DNA from: Erysipelotrichaceae bacterium 66202529
GTDB taxonomy: Bacteria > Bacillota_I > Bacilli_A > Erysipelotrichales > Erysipelotrichaceae
Reading direction: 5' to 3'
Length of the DNA: 64,000 nucleotides
Assembly: GCA_017161075.1 (NCBI GenBank)
Contig: CP046174.1
Location: 1,116,001-1,180,000 of the forward strand
The stretch's first letter is position 1. The number at the start of each line of letters is the position of its first letter. The notes below the pieces were generated by a model. That model ran no database searches, was not told the DNA's origin, and was given only the letters and a program-made list of their open reading frames with translations. This document shows positions 33,790-43,102 of this stretch, in pieces. A program made the translations under genes and the position numbers.

Positions 33790-35988
33790 ATGGATGCTTT
33801 AAAAGAAATTATTATTGAAGGTCAAAAAAAAGGATTAATAAAAGTAAGCAATGATGTTTCGACTATTACATATCTAAATCAAAACATTTCAAGAAATTAT
33901 AATAATCCCGAAGAATGGGTTCAAGCAGAAACATATTGTGAATTGGTTTTAAATTATAATTACCCTGTTGAAAACATACGACTATATGTAAAAGTGACAG
34001 TTGGCTCGGATGTAAAAGAAGCCGATATTATTGTTTATAATGATAGCGACTGCAAGCGTCCGCACATTATTGTTGAATGTAAGAAAGAGGAAATAACAGA
34101 ACAAGAATTCAAACAAGCTGTTCGGCAAGCTTATTCTTATGCTTTTGCTACCGCTGGAACAGTCAAATATATATGGGTTACTTCAGGCATTAAAGATGAA
34201 TATTACGCTTTCGACAAGGAGATGGATAGTCGAGAAAGTGTAACCGATATACCACAGTATAAAGTGGCTAAATTAGCGAGCTATAAATTTGCAAAAAATG
34301 GTGGCATTACTGAAGATGGTCAAAAACTTTCTGCACTTTACACGGTGGAAGAATCAGAGTTGACTAATCGTTTTAAACAAGCACACCAAGCACTTTGGGG
34401 CGGTGGAGAATTAAATCCGTCAGAAGCTTTTGATGAACTGGATAAATTGATTTTTTGTAAAATTTTTGATGAAAAAAAGAAACGTAAAAATGGACAGCCT
34501 TACGATTTTCAAATTATCAAGGTTGAACCTAGAAGTAGAGATAAGCGTGATATTGAAAAAGCAGATAAGGAAACAAGTGAGAACCTTTTACAACGTTTGA
34601 TTTCGTTATATGAAGACGGAAAATTGATTGGTGAGAGAAAAAACGATACAGAGATTTTTAGAGAAGGCATTAAACTAACCGCAGCTAAAGCACGTACAGT
34701 AGTAAGTTATTTAGAGGGAGTTGATTTACTTAACACTGATTTAGACAGTAAAGGACGAGCTTTTGAAACATTTATGGGATCATTTTTTAGAGGCGATTTT
34801 GGACAATATTTTACTCCAAGAAATATCGTAAGCTTTATTGTTGATAGCTTGCCAATAGATGAAAGTAAGCGTGTTCTTGACACCTCATGTGGTAGTGGAG
34901 GGTTTTTACTTCATGCTCTTGATAAAGTTAGAAAAACGACCAGAGAATTTTACGAGATAAAAGACGGGGAAAAAGAAACCCAAGAATGTCATGAACAATG
35001 GCATGATTTTGCCGAGTATAACTTGTATGGTATTGAGATAAATGAGCAGATCTCAAGAACTGCCAAAATGAATATGATAATCCATGATGATGGACACACA
35101 AATGTTGTATCTGCAGATGGACTTATTTCTCCTAATGATTTACGCTTAAAAACAAATAATGATGGATTCAAAGAAAATTCTTTTGATTATATTATTACTA
35201 ATCCTCCATTTGGGTCAATCGTGAAGCAAACTGAAAAGGCTTATCTACATCAATATAAGTTAGGAGTTAAAGACACTGATTGGCTTAATCCAAATAGTAA
35301 AGCTTCTGAAAGACCTAGTCAAAGCACAGAGGTTTTATTTATTGAACAAGCAGAAAAATATCTTGTTGAGGGTGGGTATTTGGCTATAGTTGTGCCTGAT
35401 GGTGTATTAACTAATTCAAGTATGCAATATGTACGAGATTATATTAGTGACACATTTAGAATTGTTGCTGTAGTTTCTATGCCTCAAACTGCTTTTTCTG
35501 CTAATGGTGCAGGTGTAAAAAGTTCTGTAATGTTTTTAAAAAAATATTCAGCATCAGATAAACAAGCTCGTATCGATTTAAGAAATACTACACAGAATAA
35601 TTTAATCTCTAATTCTGATGATGGAATTAGATTGTTAGAGCTTTTTAAGAAAAAGAAAGAAGAAATAGCTAAAATAAACAAGCAAATTAAGCAGGGAGAA
35701 AAAGCAGAAAATAAATCAGAAATTGAAATATTAAAAAATAGAAAGCAAGCAATTACTGAAGAGTATGATGAACAAATTGAGATTACAAAAGAAAATCTTT
35801 CAGATGCATTTTTAGAACAATACAAACAGGCGTTAAATGGTTATCCTATTTTTATGGCAATTGCGGAGGATATAGGCTATGACGCTACTGGCAAAGAAAC
35901 AAACGGGAATGAGTTGCCTGCTATTTCAGAAGAATTGGCGAAATTTATCAAAGCAATAGAAGAAGGAAAAGACTATTTTTTTCAATAA
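33790..35988 (+). CDS. Fused nuclease-N6-adenine methyltransferase (R-M fusion)
   Basis: The protein has 732 residues. The N-terminal HsdR_N-like nuclease domain (about 25-150) has D79 in EADIIVY and ECK at 96-98, a PD-(D/E)xK pattern. The HsdM-like domain follows: QYFTPRNIVSF, DTSCGSGG (364-371) and NPPFGS (471-476). A coiled coil at 640-690 probably contacts the S subunit. No helicase or translocase is present in the protein or operon. The organization therefore resembles Type IIB/IIG enzymes such as BcgI (fused R-M plus S subunit) more than Type I. AAGGAG precedes ATG 33790. Confidence 0.9.
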   Translation: MDALKEIIIEGQKKGLIKVSNDVSTITYLNQNISRNYNNPEEWVQAETYCELVLNYNYPVENIRLYVKVTVGSDVKEADIIVYNDSDCKRPHIIVECKKEEITEQEFKQAVRQAYSYAFATAGTVKYIWVTSGIKDEYYAFDKEMDSRESVTDIPQYKVAKLASYKFAKNGGITEDGQKLSALYTVEESELTNRFKQAHQALWGGGELNPSEAFDELDKLIFCKIFDEKKKRKNGQPYDFQIIKVEPRSRDKRDIEKADKETSENLLQRLISLYEDGKLIGERKNDTEIFREGIKLTAAKARTVVSYLEGVDLLNTDLDSKGRAFETFMGSFFRGDFGQYFTPRNIVSFIVDSLPIDESKRVLDTSCGSGGFLLHALDKVRKTTREFYEIKDGEKETQECHEQWHDFAEYNLYGIEINEQISRTAKMNMIIHDDGHTNVVSADGLISPNDLRLKTNNDGFKENSFDYIITNPPFGSIVKQTEKAYLHQYKLGVKDTDWLNPNSKASERPSQSTEVLFIEQAEKYLVEGGYLAIVVPDGVLTNSSMQYVRDYISDTFRIVAVVSMPQTAFSANGAGVKSSVMFLKKYSASDKQARIDLRNTTQNNLISNSDDGIRLLELFKKKKEEIAKINKQIKQGEKAENKSEIEILKNRKQAITEEYDEQIEITKENLSDAFLEQYKQALNGYPIFMAIAEDIGYDATGKETNGNELPAISEELAKFIKAIEEGKDYFFQ

Positions 35989-36008
35989 GCCCCGATTTTG
36001 ATCAAAGC

Positions 36009-37331
36009 ATGGTTTTCTTGAAAAATTGGGGCGAGATTGACGAGCGTTTAGACCCTGCATTTTACTTAAACATAATGTTGCTTAATAAAAATATAGTTTT
36101 TAAATCTGCTTACCCAGTCAGTACATTTAAACAAAAAGTGAATATGCAACGTGGACGATTCGGGCATAGACCAAGAAATGACCCAAGATATTATGATGGA
36201 ATATACCCCTTTATACAAACTGGAAACATAGTAAAAGCAAGCACAACAAATGAAAAAATTGAGTTCACTCAAACGCTAAATGAATTCGGACTTTCAACAA
36301 GTAGACTTTTTGAGGAAAAAGTTGTAGTAATTACTATTGCTGCTAATATTGGCTACTCTGCTATTCTTGACTATCCCGCATGTTTTCCCGATAGTCTTGT
36401 AGCACTCACAGTTAAGGATAATTCCATATCGTTAGAGTATTTGAATGTGTATATACGATATATACGTGATTACATTGAACGTCTTGCTCCACAAGCAGCT
36501 CAAAAGAACATTAACCTTAAACAGATGAGCAAGTTACCTGTTGTTGTTCCAGATATGGATACTCAGAAGTGGATTGTTTCTATCATGGAAAAAGCATATA
36601 CAGAAAAAATAATAAAAGAAAATAATGCACAAGCGTTATTAAATAGTATTAAGGATTATTTATCGCAAGAGCTTGGCGTTATTATACCTTCAGATGAAGA
36701 AAATACACTTAAAAATAGGATATTTTATGTATCTTCTACTAAAGTTTTAGGTGATAGATTTGATCCTGTTGGTTACTCTAAAAAATCTAATTTTTATAAA
36801 AATCCCACATCTATATTTAAGAGAGTAAGATTTAGGGATATAATAATTAGCATGCAAACTGGTTTGCCCGTTCGTCAGGATTTCAGAGCTGAAAATGGTA
36901 TGTATCCATATTATGGTGCAAATGGAATTATTGGCTATATGGATGAATATACACATGATGGTCAGTATTTAGTAATAGGTCAAGATGGTTACATTGGCAA
37001 TCATTATATTATAAATGGTAAGTTTTGGGCAAGTAATCATAATTGGGTTATTAAACTAAATACAAAGTTATGTAACTATGACTATGTGAAAGCATTTCTA
37101 GACTTTTGGGATTATTCCTATCTAGTAACTGGTGGTGTGATACCAAAATTAACACAATCCTCGGTAAACAAAATTCCGATTGTTTTGCCAGAATTGCAAG
37201 TACAAACTAATATAGCTTCGAAAATCAATCAGATTTATGCAAAAGCCCGAAAGTTTGAACAAGAAGCTCAAAACGCTGTTGATATTGCCAAGCAGCAACT
37301 TAAAAAAATACTTTTAGGAGGCAACCTATGA
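36009..37331 (+). CDS. hsdS: Specificity subunit HsdS of the cargo R-M system
   Basis: The 440-residue protein has two TRDs. The first ends near KQMSKLPVVVPDMDTQKWIVSIMEKA. The second starts near FKRVRFRDIIISMQTG and ends with NKIPIVLPELQVQTNIASKINQIYAKARKFEQEAQ, the two dimer-like helices. The ribosome site is weak. Its last codons overlap the next gene (ATGA). It is unrelated at sequence level to the S proteins at the left of the window. Confidence 0.9.
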   Translation: MVFLKNWGEIDERLDPAFYLNIMLLNKNIVFKSAYPVSTFKQKVNMQRGRFGHRPRNDPRYYDGIYPFIQTGNIVKASTTNEKIEFTQTLNEFGLSTSRLFEEKVVVITIAANIGYSAILDYPACFPDSLVALTVKDNSISLEYLNVYIRYIRDYIERLAPQAAQKNINLKQMSKLPVVVPDMDTQKWIVSIMEKAYTEKIIKENNAQALLNSIKDYLSQELGVIIPSDEENTLKNRIFYVSSTKVLGDRFDPVGYSKKSNFYKNPTSIFKRVRFRDIIISMQTGLPVRQDFRAENGMYPYYGANGIIGYMDEYTHDGQYLVIGQDGYIGNHYIINGKFWASNHNWVIKLNTKLCNYDYVKAFLDFWDYSYLVTGGVIPKLTQSSVNKIPIVLPELQVQTNIASKINQIYAKARKFEQEAQNAVDIAKQQLKKILLGGNL

Positions 37332-38797
37332 GACTTACAGGAATAATTGATTACACAATGGATAATTTTTTATGTGTTCGAGGATTTGCTTCTATGTTAG
37401 AATTGTCTGAAATATCGAAGCCTGATGAAGATATTCAAAGAGATTTGATAGATGACCACCGTGGAGAAATGGAAGTATTTTTATCTGGCGGTAAATTTAC
37501 ATTTTTTCCAGAGGTAATTCTTGGGGCAAATATGTATGGTACAGAGATGGACAAAGAAAAAATAAGCATTTTAAGAGAAACCGTACATGCTGAAAGCAAA
37601 CCTTTAAGAACCACTATTAACGGGATTAAATATTTTATTAAACGAAATGCTGTTAAAAAGGAAAATAATAATATGGCTTTTGATGTCACGCAAACTATAA
37701 TTATGGAGTTTGATAAGGCTTCTTTAGTTGGAAAAGAATTTTTACGCATTGATGGTAATCATCGATTAAGTGCAGTAAATGAAGGTTCTACTTATGCTCA
37801 TAAGCGTATTCCATTTTGCCTTTTGCTATTCAGAAACGCAGAAGAAACGGACAAGTTTTGTAGAGCATTATTTTACAATATTAACACAAAACAGATACCG
37901 TTAAAAATGGAGCAAAACTTAAAAGTTATTATTGAAAGTGAGCAGGCTTTTGATGATGATACTCTTTTAAAGGATCCTTCTTTTGGTGAAAATTATTTTT
38001 TGACCAGACAGATAATAAAGCATATTGAGTTGTCGGAGTATCCTTTTTTGAAATTGTTTATAGCGGATAGTAAATTTACATATTTTGTAGAAGTGCTAAA
38101 ATTGCTACTTGACAATAAACTTATAAAAAAAGATCAAGAAGGCGTGTGTTCTGTAACAACAGCACTCAAAGAAATTGATGATGCTTTAAAAACTGCGGCT
38201 TTAATTGAAGTTCCAAATAATCTAGCGGTAATTGGTGCTTTTTCATACTACAAGCTATCAGATGAACGTAAAGCAGATGAGTTTTTAAAATGGGTAAAGA
38301 AAAATAATCTTACTCAAATTTCAGACATTCATATTTGTGATATTATTAATATTTACAACAAAATATATGACAACTCGCCTAAAAGAGTATTTATGTCCAT
38401 GTGGTTTAATAAAAAAACAGAGGATACGTATAATCAGGTGAAGGATGTTAAAGAGATTGTAGCTAGGAATTATAATGTTGAAATTGATATTATAAAAGTG
38501 GACGAGCATAAAGATGGGTATTCGGATGTAATTAGCAAAAGGATTATTGCAGGTATTGATAGTTGTGATTTACTTATTGCGGACTTGTCATATGGAAATA
38601 AAAATGTTCACCATGAAATTGGTTATGCTCAGGGGAAGGGGAAAAAAGTTTTATTGATATATCAAAATCGAGAAGGTGCATCAGCATCAGATGAGATTGG
38701 GTCTAACCTTTCAATGCATGACCAATTAAGATTTACTACATATAGTGAATTAAGGAAGGGACTACTTAAAAAAATAAAAGATAGATTTTCATTGTAA
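37328..38797 (+). CDS. DGNHR-domain protein fused to a nucleoside deoxyribosyltransferase/TIR-like domain
   Basis: The 489-residue protein has an N-terminal ParB/DGQHR-like domain with FLRIDGNHRLSAV (DGNHR at 142-146) and a helical middle. From about 345 it has an alpha/beta domain: KRVFMSMWFNK, then GYSDVISKRIIAGIDSCDLLIADLSYGNKNVHHEIGYAQGKGKKVLLIYQ. The last segment is the pattern of nucleoside 2-deoxyribosyltransferases and some TIR-like NAD-cleaving proteins, with E430 at the nucleophile position. DGQHR proteins include DndB, a regulator of DNA modification. Translation is coupled to hsdS by ATGA, so the protein is part of the R-M operon. I infer a sensor plus nucleotide-cleaving effector; the activity is not shown. 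Confidence 0.8.
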   Translation: MRLTGIIDYTMDNFLCVRGFASMLELSEISKPDEDIQRDLIDDHRGEMEVFLSGGKFTFFPEVILGANMYGTEMDKEKISILRETVHAESKPLRTTINGIKYFIKRNAVKKENNNMAFDVTQTIIMEFDKASLVGKEFLRIDGNHRLSAVNEGSTYAHKRIPFCLLLFRNAEETDKFCRALFYNINTKQIPLKMEQNLKVIIESEQAFDDDTLLKDPSFGENYFLTRQIIKHIELSEYPFLKLFIADSKFTYFVEVLKLLLDNKLIKKDQEGVCSVTTALKEIDDALKTAALIEVPNNLAVIGAFSYYKLSDERKADEFLKWVKKNNLTQISDIHICDIINIYNKIYDNSPKRVFMSMWFNKKTEDTYNQVKDVKEIVARNYNVEIDIIKVDEHKDGYSDVISKRIIAGIDSCDLLIADLSYGNKNVHHEIGYAQGKGKKVLLIYQNREGASASDEIGSNLSMHDQLRFTTYSELRKGLLKKIKDRFSL

Positions 38798-38819
38798 AAT
38801 AAATAAGTGTGACATACAT

Positions 38820-38860
38820 AGCCGAGAGGTTTTCTTAATCGAAAGCCCCTCGGCTTATTT
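38820..38860 (+). terminator. Terminator of the cargo operon
   Basis: AGCCGAG (38820-38826) pairs with CTCGGCT (38849-38855), followed by a T-rich stretch. The sequence returns to ICE-type composition after it. Confidence 0.75.
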
Positions 38861-38885
38861 CATTTCTGGAGGTGATGATGATTGA

Positions 38886-39869
38886 ATGAAAAGTAACCGA
38901 CCCTATGTGCAGCTTGACCCTGCTGTGATTGAGCAGGCACGGCAAATGGACTTGCTATCGTACTTGCAGAGGTATGAGCCAAGCAACTTAAAGCGTGTGG
39001 CAGGGAATGTTTACTGTACCAGAGAGCATGACAGCTTGAAGATTTCCAATGGTAAGTGGTATTGGTGGTCGAGAGGTTTCGGCGGCGTTTCTGCCCTTGA
39101 TTATCTCATTAAGGTCAGGGAGTACAGCTTTGTGGAAGCCGTGAAAATGCTCACAGGCATTACCGCCGATTGGAAGTCGCTGCCTGTTTCCGTTCCCAAA
39201 GATGAGCCAAAGGTGCTGCTCTTGCCGCCGAAAAATCGTGACTGTAACCGAGTGACCGACTACCTTTTCGGACGTAGGATTGACCTTTCTATCATTGAGG
39301 ACTGTATTGGAGACGGTATGATTTTTGAAAGTGCCAAGTACCACAGCGCCGTGTTTATCGGAAAGGACGAGAGCGGAACGTCCAAGTATGTTGCCTACCG
39401 TGGCACGATAGGCAGCTCCTTTAAGGGTGACGCTTCAGGAAGCGATAAGCGGTATTCATTCCGACTTCTGGCAAGAGAGCCGACTGATACAGTGCGTTTA
39501 TTTGAAGCTGCCATTGATTTATTGTCCTACGCCACCTATCTAAAGTGTGAGGGAAAGGACTATCAATCAGAAAATCTGCTCTCTCTTTCGGGTATGTATC
39601 AGCCAAAGAAAGAGATAAAGGACAGTAAAATCCCCATAGCACTAATCACATTTTTGAACGCTAATCCCCATATTAAGACCATCGTTTTGCATCTAGATAA
39701 TGACAGAACGGGCAGGCTTTATACCGCCGCCTTAAAAGAACTGTTGCAAAAAGACTACCAAATCGTTGAAGATCCTCCGCCTGCCGGTAAGGACTTCAAC
39801 GATTCTTTGTTGTCCTATCTGGGGATTGCAAGACCGAGTGTAAGCCGTGAAAGGAGGGATGTCCGTTGA
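38886..39869 (+). CDS. DUF3991/Toprim primase-like protein of the ICE
   Basis: The 327-residue protein has a CHC2-like N-terminal segment (NVYCTREHDSLKISNGKWYWWSRGFGGVSALDYLI), a middle DUF3991 region and a Toprim domain (RLFEAAIDLLSYATYLK, then TIVLHLDNDRTGR with the DxD-type metal site). Such proteins occur in Bacillota conjugative elements and probably prime the transferred strand. TGGAGGTGATGATGATTGA precedes the ATG. Confidence 0.87.
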   Translation: MKSNRPYVQLDPAVIEQARQMDLLSYLQRYEPSNLKRVAGNVYCTREHDSLKISNGKWYWWSRGFGGVSALDYLIKVREYSFVEAVKMLTGITADWKSLPVSVPKDEPKVLLLPPKNRDCNRVTDYLFGRRIDLSIIEDCIGDGMIFESAKYHSAVFIGKDESGTSKYVAYRGTIGSSFKGDASGSDKRYSFRLLAREPTDTVRLFEAAIDLLSYATYLKCEGKDYQSENLLSLSGMYQPKKEIKDSKIPIALITFLNANPHIKTIVLHLDNDRTGRLYTAALKELLQKDYQIVEDPPPAGKDFNDSLLSYLGIARPSVSRERRDVR

Positions 39870-39942
39870 TTGCCTGCTGATGTTTCCCTAAGAAACCAAC
39901 TCAATTACAACAAAATTCATGCTGAAAGTGAGGAAAAGAAGA

Positions 39943-40239
39943 TTGAAAAAATATGAAGTTACCTAGACAGGACACTATGAAAAGACCATTTCCGTATATG
40001 CGGAAAGCCCCGAACAGGCAAAGGAGATGATTGAAATCATCCTGTTTGACACCGACCTTGTGGACTTTGCGGACGAGGATTTTATCGGCGGCGAAGCTGC
40101 CATTTCCGATAATGGAAAGGACGGTCTTTGTAATACCGCCGAGGAAAAGGATGCGAGTGAGGACGATGATTGTTCGGGATATCCGTATCGCTGCCCCGTG
40201 TGCGGAGAATGTCTGTATGAGGACGATGGCAAAAAGTAA
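39943..40239 (+). pseudogene. DpnD/PcfM-like protein with a premature stop
   Basis: From TTG 39943 (after GAGGAAAAGAAGA) the frame reads LKKYEVT, then TAG at 39964, then in the same frame TGHYEKTISVYAESPEQAKEMIE and an acidic C-terminus with CPVCGECLYEDDGKK. The expected YEVTITG-like beginning is broken by one nonsense codon. A shorter product from ATG 40027 is possible. Function in ICEs is unknown. Confidence 0.7.
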
Positions 40240-40384
40240 TGGCTTACTAAGCACTAAATTTGATTATCCAAATGCCTTTGGATACCAAATTCGCTTGTTA
40301 GGGGGCTGCCCCTAATACCCCGTAAAAAAGAATGTTGCCGACCGATGCCCCAAAGGTGCGGCGGTCAGAAAGGAGTTTATCAGA

Positions 40385-40534
40385 ATGAGTGAGTTTTTGT
40401 TTTTTACCATCGGCACAATGCTCGGCGGTCTTATGGGGGTGGTGCTGATGTGCTGCATGCAGATTAACTGGCTCTCCAAAAGGGAGGGAGTGGAGCATGA
40501 GAGAACGAAGCATCCAGATACTTTTTCGTCTTAA
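40385..40534 (+). CDS. Small membrane protein (DUF3789-like)
   Basis: The 49-residue protein has one hydrophobic helix (FLFFTIGTMLGGLMGVVLMCCMQ) followed by a short charged tail. AAAGGAGTTTATCAGA precedes it. It sits just before mobC, as in Tn1549/CTn-type elements. Confidence 0.75.
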   Translation: MSEFLFFTIGTMLGGLMGVVLMCCMQINWLSKREGVEHERTKHPDTFSS

Positions 40535-40825
40535 CGAGGAGGAAGCCGAGCAGTTCTATGAGCTTGTGCGAAAATCGGGTCGCTCCAAAGAAGCGTTCCT
40601 TAGAGAAATGGTAAAGGGCTATCAGCTCTGCGAAAAGCCAGACCCAGAGTTTACAAGATAATGCGTGAGCTGTCTGCCATCGGTAACTGTATCAATCAGC
40701 TTGCCGCCAAAGCAAACGCCCTGAACTTTATCGACGCGCCGATGCTCCGTGAGGAAGCGAGGAAGTGGCATGAGTTTCAGATTGACGTCCGAAAAAAATA
40801 TCTGCTTCCTCGAAAGGTATCGTAA
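40497..40825 (+). pseudogene. mobC: MobC relaxosome protein, frameshifted
   Basis: ATG 40497 gives RERSIQILFRLNEEEAEQFYELVRKSGRSKEAFLREM (a ribbon-helix-helix-like start). The frame stops early at TAA after PDPEFTR. Inserting one base restores EFYKIMRELSAIGNCINQLAAKANALN in the other frame, which ends at 40825. The single-base deletion near 40656 inactivates the protein unless it is a sequence error. Confidence 0.82.
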
Positions 40826-41147
40826 TGGCGGTGTGTGAAATCTGTGATGTCAAAGGCAGGCTCGATCACCCCATAGACTATGCCGAAAATCCTGAAAAGA
40901 CCGCCACCCCCAAATACAGCGAAGCCGACTTGCAGGCGTTGGTGGATGTCATGGAGTATGCCACCAACAAGGATAAGACGGAAAAGAGATTTTTCGTTAC
41001 GGGGGTCAACTGCGATACTGCCACCGCCAGAGAGGAAATGATTATTGCCAAAGCACAGTGGAATGATACAAGCGAGATTGTCTGCTATCACGGTTTCCAG
41101 AACTTTAAGCACGGCGAGGTCACGCCAGAGGTTGCCCATGAGGTGGG

Positions 41148-43102
41148 GTGCGTCAGTTAGGCGCCGAAAATATAGCGGGTGGAAATCCCGTCTAGTAAGA
41201 TTTAGCCAATCGCTAGTATCGAGTCCTTGGAGTGCCAACGGTAACGTAAGCATTTAAGCGTAGGACAGAAAGTATGCGAGCCGTAATAGCCCAATGAAAA
41301 GTTGGGAGTGAAGCAATAGACCTTCGTTAAGGTGAAACAGTGGAAGTCGATATCGTCCCGCCGATAGCAGACAACAACATACAAACGTAATGGCAAGGAT
41401 GTATGTTTCCATCGGAGGCGTAGAGCGTGGCGAGCATAACATAGTTATTTTCGGGGTACCTGAGAGGTCCTATCGTTCCACAAATAGAGGTAATGTGCTA
41501 TCAAGCCCTAAGAAGCAAGTTAGTGCAAATGGCGATTAGGAAGTACCCACAGGGCAGATCTCAGATTAGTTCATAGTAGCAATGAAACTGTCAAAACCAG
41601 TGGAGCCAAGGGACTAATGCACAGTCAATTTTTCAAGGGAAACATTAAGAACCACCCGAGAGGAGGTGAAAATCAAATGATAACAGGACTTGAAAGAATA
41701 GCACAAAATAGATTAAAATATCCAGACAGTAAGCACATCAACTTAATTCATCACGTCAATGTCAAAAATCTGCTAGAGGTGCACGCACGACTAGATAGAA
41801 AGAAAGCAGTGGGTGTTGACCAAGTTAGTAAAGGTGCCTACGAACAGAATCTGGCAAATAATCTGAACCAGTTAGTGTCTAAAATGAGAATGTTCACATA
41901 TAGACCACACCCAACAAAGCGAGTGTATATCCCAAAAGCAGGAAGCAAGAAGATGCGTCCCCTAGGGATACCAAGCTATGAGGATAAACTGGTACAGGGG
42001 GCTATGGCAGACATACTAAATGAAGTATATGAACCCTTATTCTATGATTTTTCCTATGGTTTCAGAAAAGATAAAGATTGCCATAAGGCAATTAAACATC
42101 TCACAAATATGATTTACAGAAACAGCGTTAATTACATAGTGGATGCGGATATCAAAGGCTTCTTTGACAATGTAGACCATAGGACGCTGATAAAATTTCT
42201 TGAAGAAGAAATAGGAGATAAAAGCTTTCTGAGATATATCGTACGATTTCTGAAAGCAGGAATTATGGAAGATGGAAAAAGAATAGAAAGTAACAGAAAT
42301 ATACCACAGGGCGGATTAATCTCGCCAATACTTGGAAATGTGTACTTGCATTATGCGCTAGATATGTGGTTTGAAGTAGTGGTAAAGAAATACTGTAAAG
42401 GGTACAGTGGTATGATACGCTATGCAGATGATTTTGTGTGCTGTTTTGAATATGAAACAGAAGCAAGAGAGTTCTACAAAAGACTCCAAGAAAGATTAGC
42501 TAAACTCAAACTGGAAATAGAGGTAAACAAAAGCAAAATCATTCGTTTTGGCAGAAATACCGGTAATGATAAAGGTACATTTGATTTTCTGGGATTTACT
42601 TTCATCAGTGGTGTAGACCGTAAAGGGAGATATCGCACGATAAGGTTGACCAGCAAAAAGAAAATGAGTGCTAAGATGAAAGCAGCGAATGAATGGATAC
42701 GTGCAAATATGCATATGCCTGTCAATGAACTTATCAAGAAACTAAACACCAAACTTGTAGGACACTACCGATATTACGGTATCACAGGAAACTATGATAA
42801 GTTAGAGATGTTCAGATGGTACGTGTTAGATAGACTAAAGGTATGGCTCAACAGACGTTCGCAAAAGGCTAAAATGACATGGGATAAGTTCAACGAAACG
42901 ATAGAATATAATTCAGTCGTAAAGCCGAAAGTTTATCATACAATCTAGGCAAAAGACTGTGTAAAGAGCTGTATGCCTTAATAGGGCACGTACAGTTCCG
43001 AGGGGAGGGTCAGCAATACAAGGTCACCATCGGTAAATATAGAACATATTAAAACTGGTGTTGAATGGTCAAGACTATGTATTTGCACGACCTTTACCCA
43101 AT
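41148..43102 (+). mobile_element. Group II intron in the relaxase gene
   Basis: The 1955-nt intron starts GTGCG (41148) and ends CCAAT (43102); both ends follow from restoring the relaxase codons. The 5' part (about 41150-41600) is structured RNA, and the reverse transcriptase lies in domain IV. A domain V hairpin is at 42966-42998, with GAGCTGTATGCC on the 5' side, GGGCACGTACAGTTC on the 3' side and TTAATA between. It inserts within the conserved relaxase core, like the lactococcal Ll.LtrB intron. Confidence 0.92.
41677..42948 (+). CDS. ltrA: Group II intron reverse transcriptase/maturase
   Basis: The 423-residue protein starts at ATG 41677 behind GAGAGGAGGTGAAAATCAA; an earlier ATG (41617) has no such site. 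RT motifs are visible: KRVYIPKAGSKKMRPLGIPSYEDKLVQ, DADIKGFFDNVDH, GGLISPILGNVYLH and catalytic YADDF. A maturase (X) domain follows. No HNH endonuclease domain is seen at the C-terminus, so it belongs to the endonuclease-less intron proteins that retrohome into single-stranded or replicating DNA. The frame is intact. Confidence 0.93.
   Translation: MITGLERIAQNRLKYPDSKHINLIHHVNVKNLLEVHARLDRKKAVGVDQVSKGAYEQNLANNLNQLVSKMRMFTYRPHPTKRVYIPKAGSKKMRPLGIPSYEDKLVQGAMADILNEVYEPLFYDFSYGFRKDKDCHKAIKHLTNMIYRNSVNYIVDADIKGFFDNVDHRTLIKFLEEEIGDKSFLRYIVRFLKAGIMEDGKRIESNRNIPQGGLISPILGNVYLHYALDMWFEVVVKKYCKGYSGMIRYADDFVCCFEYETEAREFYKRLQERLAKLKLEIEVNKSKIIRFGRNTGNDKGTFDFLGFTFISGVDRKGRYRTIRLTSKKKMSAKMKAANEWIRANMHMPVNELIKKLNTKLVGHYRYYGITGNYDKLEMFRWYVLDRLKVWLNRRSQKAKMTWDKFNETIEYNSVVKPKVYHTI

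Noticed and set aside
33790..35988. Classical Type I R-M for the cargo operon
   Set aside because: No HsdR translocase is encoded nearby; the nuclease domain is fused directly to the methylase, so a Type IIB/IIG-like arrangement fits better.
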